Of a stretch of 64,000 nt of DNA, positions 12,723 through 25,900 are shown in pieces. The notes beneath the pieces were generated by a model. The model was not told where the DNA came from and did no database searches. It worked only from the letters and a program-made list of their open reading frames with translations. Positions within the stretch are counted from its first letter, which is position 1, and each line of letters begins with the position of its first letter. The position numbers were made by a program, and so were the translations under genes. The stretch is taken from the NCBI GenBank assembly GCA_030686995.1, contig CM060685.1, forward strand, positions 23,544,065 through 23,608,064. Reading direction: 5' to 3'. The DNA comes from Artemisia argyi. Lineage: Eukaryota > Streptophyta > Magnoliopsida > Asterales > Asteraceae.

Positions 12723-13429
12723 TAACAAATTAGATGCACCTGACAAAAGACAAGGCAATAGTGTGCCTGTCAAATGTCAAGAAATAGATGCACCCGTCAA
12801 CAATATATATAACCACATACTATTTACAGAGGAAGGTTTTCTAGCATCTAATCAAGAACTTTATTCCAGTATGCTCATCTAGTTCTGTTATGTTGTGAGC
12901 TTTGACATGTTCTAGTTCTGCTCTAATCCTGATGTGGTTATTGTTGATATGCAGCAGCCTACGTTTTCAAGGCTTTTATATCTAGATGATGAGATTAGAT
13001 CAGTGGGAGAAAAACTTGTAAGTTTAACTGCAAATTTTATTATTATGTTCATTGTTTTGGATTAAAAGTCTTCATGTTGTTGTTTGAATTACTGCTGATC
13101 ATGTTTGTGTTAATATTGCTTAGATAGATTTAGTTCTACTCATGAACTTCAAAGAAGATGTGCAAAAGTAATTACTACTGCTAGTACAAAAGTTACTACT
13201 GCTAGTACAAAAGTTACGACTGCTAGTGAAAGTTGGTACTGCTCAGAGATTAAGACCGCTCGAAGTTGCTAGTTGCTTATGGAGAAGATTATAGATACTT
13301 AGGAAACTATTGTAAGCTGACTAGGACTCCTTGGTGTATAAAAGGATGTCCAATTTTATATTTGGTTCAGTTATATACATTCCAATTTTATTGTATTTGA
13401 ATTTGTTTTGATATATATTTGATTTTTTA
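12723..13429. other. Possible internal part of the CACTA element, no clear gene
   Basis: A short open stretch near 12955-13020 ends in AACTTGTAAGTTT, a plausible splice donor, so an exon of a mobile-element gene is possible, but I recognise no domain. A 21-bp minisatellite lies at 13172-13235. Confidence 0.3.
13172..13235 (+). repeat. 21-bp minisatellite, 3 units
   Basis: Three copies of a unit containing ACTGCTAGTACAAAAGTTAC lie in tandem; the last has a short deletion. Confidence 0.7.
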
Positions 13430-14632
13430 AATGTGACTAAAAGATGCATATAGTCACGCTTATTAATACTTTGGTCACTGTTTGCTTAGTTCATTGTGTG
13501 ACTAAATATTACAAAAGGCCACGCAAACATAAACTTCATGTGGCCATTGGATGATCAATAGTCACACAAAATACACATTTCTTCACTTTAAACAGCATAT
13601 GGTCACACTTATTAACACTTTTGGCCACTGTTTGCTTAATGGTATGTGACTAAATACCCAAAACAAACATGCTTTGTGTGACTAAATATTACAAAAGGCC
13701 ACACAAACATAAAATCCATGTGGCCATTGGATGATCAATAGTCACACAAAATACACATTTCTTCACTTTAAACAGCATATGGTCACACTTATTAACACTT
13801 TTGGCCATTGTTTGCTTAATGGTATGTGACTAAATACCCAAAACAAACATGCTTTGTGTGACTAAATATTACAAAAGGCCACACAAACATAAACTTCATG
13901 TGGCCATTGGATGATCAATAGTCACACAAAATACACATTTCTTCACTTTAAACAGCATATGGTCACACTTATTCACACTTTTGGCCACTGTTTGCTTAAA
14001 GGTATGTGACTAAATACCCAAAACAAACATGCTTTGTGTGACTAAATATTACAAAAGGTCACGCAAACATAAACTTCATGTGGCCATTGGATGATCAATA
14101 GTCATACAAAATACACATTTCTTCACTTTAAACAGCATATGGTCACACTTATTCACACTTTTGGCCACTTTGTGTTAGATTGTATGTGACTAACTTCAAA
14201 AAAATAACACCCATTGTGTGACTAAATCATCACAAAAGTCACATTTATTGTATATTCATGTGGCCATTGGATTATCAATAGTCACACAAAATACACATTT
14301 ACTTGAATATATCATCTCAAATGTCACATATATTATATATTTATGTGGCCAAAGGACGAACAATTGTCACTCTCAAAAAACATTCGTGTGACTATAAGTT
14401 GTTTACGGTCATTGATAATGACTAATTCAACAAAACTTGTGCCTAATTTGTCACATATATTCGGGTTTTTGGTCACTCTTTTTCGATGGAAAAGGCCACG
14501 AACTCAACAATGTGACCGTATGCCACCTACGGTGGCGGGACTTTTAGTGACACACAACGAAAAAAACGTGTGTGACTATAGGCATATCATCACACATTTT
14601 TGGCGTGACCAATACAACTTTTTGTACCAGTG
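13430..14632. mobile_element. CACTA transposon right end with 180-bp subterminal array
   Basis: The right terminus, read inward on the minus strand, is CACTGGTACAAAAAGTTG, a typical plant CACTA end. It is followed by TTA, a plausible 3-bp target duplication (14633-14635). The inner 900 bp hold five tandem units of exactly 180 bp; for example the phrase 'ggccattggat' recurs near 13541, 13721, 13901, 14081 and 14261. They are full of short GTGTGACTA and TAGTCACAC motifs in both orientations, the kind of subterminal motif bound by CACTA TnpA-like proteins. No left CACTGGTAC end is found in the window, so the element is truncated or its left end has decayed. No transposase is visible. Confidence 0.75.
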
Positions 14633-15032
14633 TTAGACCAATTAAACAATACAGGCCTAGGGGTGTTCATCGGTTCGGTTATTGGGTTATTCGGTTTATT
14701 CGGTTCAGTTAGTTTGGTTAAAAGTTTTTTCTAGGTTAAACCGAAAATCGAACCAAACCGAATTCAAATTTGATTCAACCGAACCAAATAACCAAAAATC
14801 GAACCCCTATAACCAAACCGAACCGAATAACCCGAACTGCATAATTTTAATTATTCTTTTCATTTAATTATATAATTTTTTAGCACAAAATGTTTTCTCC
14901 AAGCTTAAATAATGATATATTTATACTAAAAAGAGTTTTAGAATTTTTTTTTTCATATAAGTACATAAAAAAAATGTTATATTTATACTAAAAAAGAGTT
15001 TTAGTATTTTTTTTTCATATAAATACATAGAG

Positions 15033-16191
<1,159 letters not shown>

Positions 16192-16579
16192 CAGCTCAAC
16201 AACTTGCTTTGATGCGCCAAAATCTGCTAGCAACCTTTATTGCCAACCAGAATGTTTGCATTGTTGCACTATGGGAAGTCCAAAAAGATGGTTAGACAGA
16301 AGAAACACCTTGATATCCATGTGCATAATGCCATTCTTGTGCAAAGTAATCCAGCCCCAATAATAGTTGCTTCGTGTACATTCTTATAACCTGCTTGGGA
16401 TGAAATAGGTAATCTAAGAGAACAAATGAAAGGATAAAATGCAATTTTGAGTATGAAACTTCACTTACCGCTTCAGGGAATGATCCAAATTTCCCTAAAA
16501 AAGAGGAAATCGACCCTCCAGGAATAAACTCCAACGGAATGTTTAGCGTTTCCTCTTCCCTTACCATTCCAAGATACCT
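16192..16579 (-). pseudogene. ANP/NPK1-type MAPKKK kinase-domain fragment
   Basis: Two minus-strand exons separated by a 79-bp intron match the middle of the kinase domain of plant ANP/NPK1-class MAP kinase kinase kinases. Exon a (16579 down to 16469) follows an acceptor CTTTAG, encodes the [22 protein letters not shown] and GKFGSFPEA segment, and ends at a GTAAGT donor. Exon b (16390 down to 16192) follows CAAGCAG and covers the helix with [11 protein letters not shown], the catalytic loop, ANILV and DFGASKQVVEL, ending at a GT. The ATP-binding N-lobe and everything after the DFG segment are missing. The loop His-Arg-Asp has Met for Arg, and frameshifts lie on both sides of ANILV. The intact intron argues against retroposition and for DNA-level capture by the surrounding element. 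Family recognition is strong; exact paralogue is not determinable by eye. Confidence 0.85.
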
Positions 16580-17207
16580 CTAAAGTGCCACAAATAGCAT
16601 TGAACAACATTAGTTTAGGTATTAAGCAATAACCACTATCACATAGAATACTTAATCAAATTACACTCACAACAATGTTTGAGTGAGAAAGATTCGTTAA
16701 AAGTTTTGAGTAAAAAACAAACAAAAACCGAAGTGTCGTATACATCCCAAAAAGACCAAACCCAAACAAGTGCCTGCTAACAATTGGATTTTTCCGTTAC
16801 TTGTTAGACTGAAGTGACCAAGCCTAAAAGCAGGGTAAAAAAAGTCCAAAATTCAAACTGACTTTTGCACACCCGAGTTTTAGCACAAGGGTGCTGTTCT
16901 GTTAATTAGAAGTAGACTTCCAAGAAATCGGTGAATCTTTGGAAATAAATAGGACAAGTCTAACTGCTAGAAAATAAACCGGGTTCTTACTTAGCAAAGG
17001 TTAAAAATTGTTTGAATAGTTGAACTATTAGTCCGTTTAGCTGCAGGTTACACATCACTGAAAATTTACAGCTGTCTAATGGTCATAGATGCCCTAATAT
17101 CTACCTTTTCGATTTGATTGTATGAATATCGCCCATGTACAAGCATCAATATTTTAAGGAACCTGAAGTCCTGAACTCTGCAAAGTAATAGAATCCAAGA
17201 CAAGATG

Positions 17208-17262
17208 CGAATGGATGCACTAAACATGCAAATGGATGCACTAAACATGGAAACAGATGCCT
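17208..17262 (+). repeat. GATGCACTAA minisatellite, about 2-3 units
   Basis: Short tandem of a unit GAATGGATGCACTAAACATG with one-step variants. It is the same family as at 18488, 19675 and 26472. Confidence 0.7.
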
Positions 17263-17284
17263 TAATAAGATGGTTAAAACTGAC

Positions 17285-17397
17285 CAGTGACCAGTTGTAT
17301 CCTTGAGAACCAAATTGAAATTAGCAACATCCAATTCAACTACTGAATCATGCTGCTGATATCTATTATGGTTAAGGAGTGACCGAGATCCGACAAC
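17285..17397 (-). pseudogene. Possible QSOX (sulfhydryl oxidase) exon fragment
   Basis: A minus-strand stretch of 113 bp begins after a good acceptor (CATCAG at 17398-17403) and ends before GTCAGT. It encodes a peptide with GSRSLLNHN followed by DSVVELDVANFNLVLKDT. In plant QSOX proteins a similar segment (signal-peptide end, then an ELN-xx-NF-xx-VL-xx-T strand-helix) precedes the thioredoxin domain with its Cys-Pro-Ala-Cys active site. No thioredoxin motif follows here; the next sequence is a GATGCACTAA repeat. The resemblance is from memory and short, so this is a tentative captured-exon call. A PDI-like protein is the main alternative. Confidence 0.4.
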
Positions 17398-19674
17398 CTG
17401 ATGGATTAGCGAAATTCTAATTAGATAAACAGCATTTGGGTCCCAATTCAAAATTGAATAAAAAGTCCGCCAATAGTGCAATAATTGTATGGCTAATGGC
17501 CTTAAACAGTAAAGTAAAATACATTTCAGTAACTTACTCCAACTTCAGGATTTTAATACCCATATCTTCACAAAATATTCTAGCAAATTATTCAGGATCA
17601 CTCTCAAAGTTATTCATATCATGAAATTGGTTTAAGTCTATTTGTATTAAAGTAGGTTCCAAGACGGAGACTATGCAAAGGTTATAAGGCCCTAGGCTTC
17701 TAGTCATTATAATAAAAAGAAGAAGAAATTCAAATCATCAAACAATTCAAATAAAAAAGAGCTTGAATATAACTAAGCTTACCCTTAAGAATTGGTCCTT
17801 TATGGGAGTATGATCCACTCAAAGATTAAGTTGGTAGAGATCAAATAGCATGTCAGCATCCATAATTAAACATACAAACCAAGACCTATAACACTGTTAT
17901 AGATGAAAAAAAGTACCTTGATAGGGACGATTTTTTCGTCACTGTTATAGATCATGTTCCTCTGCTACAGAACAGTGTGACTTATAACAAGCCATTTTGA
18001 GTGAGGTTCATCAATTCAATGATGTAACCTTTTATTTGTAGCTTATTAAATTTTCCCAACTTCATGATTTTCAGTTTCTTTAAATTTACTTCATTTAAGT
18101 GTTAACTAGATAACTTTTCTCACGATCAGGCACTATTGTAGGTTAAAATTTTAAATTTAACCTACAATAGTGCCTCGAGATTGACCTTGTATTCAGCAGG
18201 GACCGTGAATCACTTAGGGTAGCAGGACCTATTTTAGGTGTCGCCTCAGCCGTTTTAACAGTTCTAATATCTTTCTTTCTAATTCCAGCATTCGACCCTG
18301 CTGTAGCATCACGGTTCACCGTCACTGGACTTGGTATAACAAGAGAAGTGGACCTGAACACTCTTTTGATGGGCCTCCCTATATGCTTTAGTAATTAGAA
18401 GAGAAAGTTTATGCAAACAATTATGCATTGGTGGTAGTCAGTCCAGAAGCCATATCAGTGAGAAGCCATTATCGAAACTATTACAATACAAATGGATGCA
18501 CTAATATGTCCAAATAGATGCTCTAAACATGCAAATAGATGCACTAAACGAGTTTAGACCCAAATCTGTTTAACCCATTACAGAATTTCCCCATTTTGAC
18601 CCAAATTCGTTTGACCCATTACAAAATTTCCCCATTTTGAACCATTACATATCCCCATTTTGACTTATTACAGAACACTAGTCTTTAAATAGTGATGAAC
18701 TTACTACTGTGGTTCGCGTTTATGTAGTCTTTTTGAGGGATTAGGCACAAGTTCCCTTTACATTGTCTTGCAATTCAAACTTAACAGGTTGGCGCCTTGG
18801 CTGGCGAATTGAGTTATGCCCCTGAAACATACAACCTGCATTGCATGACCAAAAAGGACACTTTTATGAATAAGTAGCTATTATGAAACTGATTATGAAA
18901 CATTAGAAACAGATCAGAAGCAGCATCTGATATTATCTCTTGCTAAGTTTATAGCTATGGAGTTGCAGCGATTCACATATTTTGTTCTTACTTTTGACTT
19001 GCATCAAGTAGTGATTGAACAAAACTTTATGTGATTGTATCTCTTGCTTGGAACTTAAGGTATGGACACTCTGTGGCTACCAGGCCAATGCAAGCTTATT
19101 AGGACACATTCAAAACAACTTATGATTCATAATAACTTATGTAACAGGTGAGTATTACTTTGGTATCAAATTACCTACTATGATAATTATTTACCTCGAG
19201 AAAATATCCATTTCTTTAACTAACTTTCAGTTTAGTTCTTACAGTTATCTTCTATGCACATTAGAATCCAAAATGTTCCAGTTTCATATCCTTCTAGTTC
19301 ACGTAGACAAATGTTCTCACTAGATGTGTCAAATAGGCAGGTCAAATGAGTTGAATATTGGCTAATGGGTCAAAATGGTAATGCTGGTACAGGTTGGGTC
19401 ATGTTTTCCCCTACTATTTTGAACCAGATTTTCGTAAAAAGAATCACAAAACGTGTTGAACAGGATTAAGAAAACTATATTATTACCTTTAAGAAATATT
19501 TTTCTTTTAATATATTTATCATGAAAAATATTTCTTGGCCAACTTTCGACCCGTTTTGAGTATTTTAGTGGTCAAAGGAACATCCCCAACAAAGTTATCA
19601 CCAACATACAAGTTTTTAATCTGTTTGGCAAGAAGCAGAATGCGTATGATTAGCTTTAAGCAGAAAATGGATAT
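17398..19674. other. Non-coding part of the inner element; one unrecognised open frame
   Basis: No gene is recognised. A 72-residue minus-strand frame at 18143-18361 (Ser/Thr/Lys-rich, with the segment IRTVKTAEATPKIGPATL) looks like ordinary protein rather than simple repeat and could be another captured exon, but I cannot name it. A degenerate repeated phrase 'gacccaaat(t)cgtttgacccattacaaaatttccccattttga' lies at 18550-18670, and GATGCACTAA units at 18488-18552. Confidence 0.35.
18488..18552 (+). repeat. GATGCACTAA minisatellite, about 3 units
   Basis: Three units of about 24-28 bp alternate GGATGCACTAATATG- and AGATGCACTAAACATG-type sequence. Confidence 0.7.
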
Positions 19675-19762
19675 GAGAATGGATGCACTAATATCTAAAT
19701 AAGCAAATGGATGCACTAATATCTAATACGCAAATGGATGCACTAATATCTAAATACGCAAA
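19675..19762 (+). repeat. 28-bp minisatellite, left part (cut by the LTR element)
   Basis: Three near-identical units of GGATGCACTAATATCTAAAT plus ACGCAAAT end at the 5-bp target GCAAA (19758-19762). The array resumes at 26467 on the far side of the retrotransposon. Confidence 0.9.
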
Positions 19763-20787
19763 TGATAAAGTCTCTTTGTGGTATATAATTATTCCGAAGA
19801 AATACTGGTGAAAGTATTTCCCGGGTCGTTTTCCCAGCGAAGGTAGAATGGAGTCGTGAATAATCGAATCGAGAAATCGAGTCGTGAAAAGTGGCAAAGT
19901 GAAAAATATGATTTTGGAATTCAAATAATAAAAAGTAATAATGAAATATCCAGAATGTACAAGCTATATATGTACAAATGTTAAAAACGTGAAAACGGAA
20001 ACGCAACCGTAAAATTTGAAACGTAACGTTTAATGAAAAATGATCCTACGAATTTGGAAATATTTTCTAAAAATTATAAACTAATTAAAAGAATTTTAAG
20101 AAAAAGAAAAATAGTTTTTAGACTTTTTATTTATTTTCTAGAATTTATTTTCTATATTTTTGGAATTAAAAATGAATTAAAAATAAGAAATAATAGAAAA
20201 ATAACTTGGAAAAATGAAAATTAAATTCTAAAAATTCTAAAATATTATAAAAGAAATTATAAAAATATTTTTGTATTTTTCAGAACCTTTTCTATTTTTT
20301 TATTGATTTTTTGTATTTAAAATTGATTTAAAAGTGATTAAAAACTAAAAGAAATTAAGAAAAATAGCAAATGACCTCAGAAAATTATGAAAAATTAACA
20401 AAAATTCTAAAATATTGTAAGAAGCTTGCAGAAAAATTTTGGATTAAAAATAATAAGCAGAAGAGCTTATTTAGTGCAAATCAGCTTATGGCAAGTGCTT
20501 ATTAATAAGCACTTGCCACAAAACTTTACCACAATGATACCACTACTGTATAATGCTACTATGAACTCAATTAAGCCAAGATATGATCAATAATAAGCAC
20601 AGAAGCACAAACAGCAAGCTATAAGCTACCAAAGCAACTATTGAATAAGCAAATAAGCATTCTGATAAGCCAGGGACAAGCAGACCATATACTACACTAG
20701 AATAACCATAAAGGAACTCAGAAAAGCTATAGAAACTCAATAACAAGCTCAAACAATTAATTGCAGCCCAAAAATCCAAACAGAAAT
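19763..20787 (-). repeat. 3' LTR, truncated
   Basis: This matches 22973-23997 base for base in length. Identity stops after CAGAAAT at 20787, where the internal region follows. Compared with the 5' LTR about 2.47 kb (U3 and part of R/U5, including the promoter) is missing. Short frames inside (for example 19743-20006 and 20033-20224, repeated in the other LTR) are not genes. Confidence 0.9.
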
Positions 20788-21018
20788 GAGACTCCAAGTG
20801 AAAAGATAACGAGCACGAGAGTCATCATAAATCATGGACAATCCTGAACAAACATCACAAACAACCACGAAACACAAGAGTAGAAGAGGCACCCCCTCCT
20901 CACATTAGGTGTTAGAAAATAGAAATATAAGAAGATGAAATTAGATAAGCATGGGTTGCCACCCACGAAGCGCTTGTTTTTGTTCACCGAGTCACATGAG
21001 CTTGACTCGATCCCCGAA
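20788..21018 (-). other. 3' internal region of the LTR element
   Basis: This is non-coding apart from the out-of-frame tail of the ORF. On the minus strand a translated NKRFVGGNPCLS segment (about 20930-20965) precedes GAGGAGGGGG at about 20894-20903, a possible remnant polypurine tract. The GCGCTTCGTGGGTGGCAACC phrase at this position is typical of the 3' region of plant Athila/Ogre-like elements. Confidence 0.5.
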
Positions 21019-22773
21019 TTAATTCGTCCTTGGGGAGAGCAGAGAAAACGGCCACTTGGCACAAAAGATACCAGGGTCAAAAATGGTGTCCTCACTCCCG
21101 GTGGAGTGGAAAGAAGAAATGGTGGGATAGGTATAGAATGGTTTAAACACCCGGATAGTATAAACATAGTCGATCTCTGAATCAAGGGTGGGCAAAATAT
21201 TTAGCACGTGATCATCATGATCAAAAGTCTCGTCCCTCATTCTAACAACAACTTCATTAACATTGAGCTCAAAAACTTCATCGGGTGGTTTCTCGGGTGG
21301 ACGAGAAGACGGTAAATCAAAGAGAAATGAATCGGCATCGGAAAGTAAATCATCACTATGTAATTCTTTAGTAAGCACACTTCTTCGAAGATCATTATCG
21401 TCATTTTCAACATCCGGCTGAGAAATGGTCTGAGTAAGTTCATCGGAGAACTTCTCATGAGGAAAATCAAGCATATCATGTAAGACCTGAACCTCGGGTT
21501 TCATTTCAGACTCATCACTAGGAATATCGAATTATTTGAAACTTGATTGAAATCCGATTCAAAATCAAATAACGGATTCGTGAAAGTCTTATCAAAAAGT
21601 TTCGGAAACCCTTGGAACGAGGTCATCATCATCCTCATTATCATCATCGATTTCACCACAAGAGTCTTCATCACTCGTAGTATACTCATTGTGAGAATCG
21701 GTATAACTTTCCGCTTCAACTAAATCTTCATTGCTCATCGGAGGGAGAGAAGTTGACGGATCTTCATTTAATAATTCTTCAAGTAAACGAATATCCCCCT
21801 CCGGATCAAAATTAGTATCGTCCATTATTGGAATGGAATCATTAGCAAGAAACGCTTCAATCTTATCTAAAACGACATCACTCCCTTCAACCGGTGTGAA
21901 AGAAGGATGGGAAGAAGAATCACCGTTAGAATTTTCCCCGGACTCACTTTGGATTGGAACGAGGATCTCAACACTTGACTCATTGAATTCGTCAGATTCC
22001 GTTGCCGGAATAGTATCAAGAGGCCCGTCCCCCATTGTTAGAGAGTCTTCGGGTTCTACGGGAGAAGAGATAGAATCATTTTGAGGATTAAGATTGATCG
22101 TAATCGTGGAACTATCATCATACAAACAACACTCGCAAAATTGGAATTTCCTTTCTTCGGTAGGAGGTTCTTCCATCGATCTCTCATTAGGCTCGGGAGA
22201 AGATGTGTAACGATTATTCACCATCTCTTTCAACTTATCGAGCATTAATTTAAGTTCAAGAATATCATTATTGAAATTGGAAGTTTGTGGGGGTTGGTAA
22301 AAACCATTAGAATCGTAACAAGAATTAGGTTCATGATAAGAATTTTCGAACGATCCCCCACAATTTTCAAAACTCGATGTATTTTGGAAAGAATCACCAT
22401 TGTAATACGAATTTGGCTCATAAAAATTATTTTGAGGATAACAATCAAGGCTCGGATCGTAAGCGTAAGACGTGTCAGCACTCGGGGCATAGCACATACA
22501 ATCGGTGTATCCACATACAACACAAAAACATCGCCCACACGGCATTCCTTCTTCGGACGGGTTTCCACAATTATAACAATAAAACGAAGGTGGTGGTGGT
22601 GTATAGAAATTGGGAATGTTTGACGAATTGTTGAACGAATTTTGATCATACCTGTGAGAATTACAATTCAAACAAACGCCATCACGAATATTATCTCCAC
22701 ATTCGTTGCACGTACACCACACACACAACCCTCCGAAGAAAGGTTCTCCACAATTTAAACAAATCGGATCCAT
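21019..22773 (-). pseudogene. Retroelement-encoded Cys-rich acidic protein, frameshifted
   Basis: The frame opens at 22773 with many Cys-x2-Cys pairs in the first ~95 residues (CLNC, CVWCTCNEC, CLNC, CYNC, CGRCFCVVC), suggesting several zinc-binding knuckles. A Tyr/Asn/Pro-rich section follows, a probable helix (ILELKLMLDKLKEMV), and then a long acidic Ser-rich region containing EDSLTMGDGPLDTIPATES and EILVPIQSESG. These motifs, and KRFVGGNPCL just beyond the end, resemble proteins repeatedly annotated in Asteraceae as retroelement-related. The frame shifts near 21600 (the continuing homologous segment with FTNPLFDFESDF lies in another frame) and returns to the first frame by about 21530, running to a stop at 21019. 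Function is unknown; a nucleic-acid-binding Gag-like or accessory role is only a guess. The ORF starts about 200 bp after the primer site, as the first gene of the element. Confidence 0.7.
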
Positions 22774-22951
22774 TAGAATTAAACGTGAGAAGGTTTGAGA
22801 AGAAGAATCAATTTTTAGAGGATAAGAAGATTATTTTTGTTTTTGATTTTTCAATTTTTTTTATTTTTTTTAGAGAAAATATATACAAGATAGTGGAAAA
22901 CTTAACACAACACGATTTTTCAAGACGAAAATTCAAAACTCACGTCCACCT

Positions 22952-22969
22952 TCCCCGGCAGCGGCGCCA
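22952..22969 (-). other. Primer-binding site (tRNA-Asp type)
   Basis: On the minus strand TGGCGCCGCTGCCGGGGA lies 3 bp after the 5' LTR end. It matches the complement of the plant tRNA-Asp 3' end at 17 of 18 positions (from memory). tRNA-Asp priming is described for Athila-lineage Ty3/gypsy elements. Confidence 0.85.
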
Positions 22970-22972
22970 TTT

Positions 22973-25900
22973 TGATAAAGTCTTTTTGTGGTATATAATT
23001 ATTCCGAAGAAATACTAGTGAAAGTATTTCCCGGGTCGTTTTCCCATCGAAGGTAGAATGGAGTCGTGAATAATCGAATCGAGAAATCGAGTCGTGAAAA
23101 GTGGCAAAGTGAAAAATATGATTTTGGAATTCAAATAATAAAAAGTAATAATGAAATATCCAGAATGTACAAGCTATATATGTACAAATGTTAAAAACGT
23201 GAAAACGGAAACGCAACCGTAAAATTTGAAACGTAACGTTTAATGAAAAATGATCCTACGAATTTGGAAATATTTTCTAAAAATTATAAACTAATTAAAA
23301 GAATTTTAAGAAAAAGAAAAATATTTTTTAGACTTTTTATTTATTTTCTAGAATTTATTTTCTATATTTTTGGAATTAAAAATGAATTAAAAATAAGAAA
23401 TAATAGAAAAATAACTTGGAAAAATGAAAATTAAATTATAAAAATTCTAAAATATGATAAAAGAAATTATAAAAATATTTTTGTATTTTTCAGAACCTTT
23501 TCTATTTTTTTATTGATTTTTGGTATTTAAAATTGATTTAAAAGTGATTAAAAACTAAAAGAAATTAAGAAAAATAGCAAATGACCTCAGAAAATTATGA
23601 AAAATTAACAGAAATTCTAAAATATTGTAAGAAGCTTGCAGAAAAATTTTGGATTAAAAATAATAAGCAGAAGAGATTATTTAGTGCAAATCAGCTTATG
23701 GCAAGTGCTTATTAATAAGCACTTGCCACAAAACTTTACCACAATGATACCACTACTGTATAATGCTACTATGAACTCAATTAAGCCAAGATATGATCAA
23801 TAATAAGCACAAAAGCACAAACAGCAAGCTATAAGCTACCAAAGCAACTATTGAATAAGCAAATAAGCATTCTGATAAGCCAGGGACAAGCAGACCATAT
23901 ACTACACTAGAATAACCATAAAGGAACTCAGAAAAGCTATAGAAACTCAATAACAAGCTCAAACAATTAATTGCAGCCCAAAAATCCAAACAGAAATTAA
24001 GCTATACTACCAAAAAGCAATGCAGAAAAAGCTATACTAATAAGCTCTAAACTACAAGATTAGAGGGGCAATATAGAGTCTACCATACAGAGATGCTATA
24101 AACCAATTAGCTCTAACTAATACAACCTACAACTACTCTAATTGATACCATGAAGGTGGGGCAGTAACCTGTGTGCAGGGGAGGTAAATGCTCATACAGT
24201 CAACTAACAAGCATTATTCAGATAAGCTATTGAGTTCTAAACCCCAATTTTCCTTCTAATTATGATAGACTAGCTACTAATGATCAAAAATCAACAGACC
24301 TTAACAATTTCCTACTACTAATGAGTTCTACAGATGCAATCAAAATTTATGCAAAAAACTGAGTAGCAAAAAGTTTGACTATATGAATTGCAACCAAAGG
24401 TTGACCAAAATCAATTTCAACTAATCATAACTATGTCTAAATGAAATAATAAGCTGAGATTATACAAGATTAAGCTATATTTAACTAAAATGCAACTATC
24501 ATTAAACTACCACTAACTGATTCTAAATGTTCTAACAGATACGTGCAATAAAAATTACTTTGACTGTCTTGTGAAACAACTTACTATTTAAATGAACTAA
24601 ATCTCTATTACTATACTAGTGAAGTATAAATGAAACAGTAAATCAACATAACAACAACAACATTACTCAGCAATCTCAAAATCCAAACACTCCCTTACTA
24701 TCAAATTATACTATACCATACTGATCCAATCCATTTAGTTACAAAATAATGATCACTACAATGTTCTAATAACAAACAGAGATAAATTGAACAATTAACT
24801 ACCACTGATAACTACTCCAACACAGATTAATCAAATCTTCTATTATATCAAATTGAATAAACTGAACTATGCTATAGCTAAGACTGCAATGCAAAAGATC
24901 AAACAAACTAAGCTACTCAGATTATACTAACTGATGTATCAATCAACCAATTCAGCACAATATAAACCACACAAGCTTACAGCAAATCTATTCTATGAAA
25001 TTTAGTGGAATTTTAAAAATAGAAAGTACTTACAAAGCAACTCCTCCTCAGCCACAATTGAGGAGGATTCACTATGCTTGCCTATCACTAGATAGGCAGA
25101 GACCATCCATGTCAATCTCAGGCTATCAATTCCACCACAGCAACAACTTGATACACCACCATTCACCAATGAAACAAGACAGTTGACTAAGTTGACCAAG
25201 TTACTTAAGAAAAATTGTGATAAAACTAACTCTCACAGATGCTTTGTTAAGCTTAAATGAGACTAATGAAACTGAAAACAAGCTTATATAAAAGCTAAAT
25301 TCAACTAGACTATTTCTGATTTTCTAAAACTCTCAAGTGATATTGAAAACTGAAATGGAATTTAAGACATGAGAAAGCTAATTAACAAACTAAAATAAGC
25401 TAAATTGTAGAAGAGAATCTCTAAACTAATAAGCAATAATTTTGAAAAGTAGACAGAAATTAACTACAATTGATACTAAAAACTGAATTTCATTAAAATA
25501 CTAGAGTTACAACTAAAATTTGAAACGAATTACAATGCAAAAGAAATTTTGGCAGAGTTTAGCTAATCCAAACTCCACACCTAAACTAGCTAAATGATTC
25601 TCTATTTATAGGAGGTGTGAGGAGTGAGCCTACGGATTGCCATGTTGGCAATCCGTGTGAGGTTGTGCTTCTTCACACCTATTCTGAGCCGTTTGATTAT
25701 TCCAATCATTGCCTCATCATTTTTAGCCCTTGGATCCTCTTTGGTGACGCGTTTCCACCTATGAGAAGCTGCCACATGTCCATATATGTGCTTCTTGAGC
25801 CTCTGACATACCTCTGACATCATCTAATACTTCTAAAAAGCCTTTGATTGTACGGTTTTGCCCTTACTTGTGGTAATTTGTGGGATTGGGTTTTTAGGGT

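Noticed and set aside
21592..22773. Host zinc-finger gene
   Set aside because: It lies between LTRs just after a tRNA-Asp primer site and carries retroelement-specific motifs.
20033..23434. Lys/Asn/Ile-rich frames duplicated at 20033-20224 and 23243-23434
   Set aside because: They lie at the same place in the two LTRs and are AT-rich LTR sequence.
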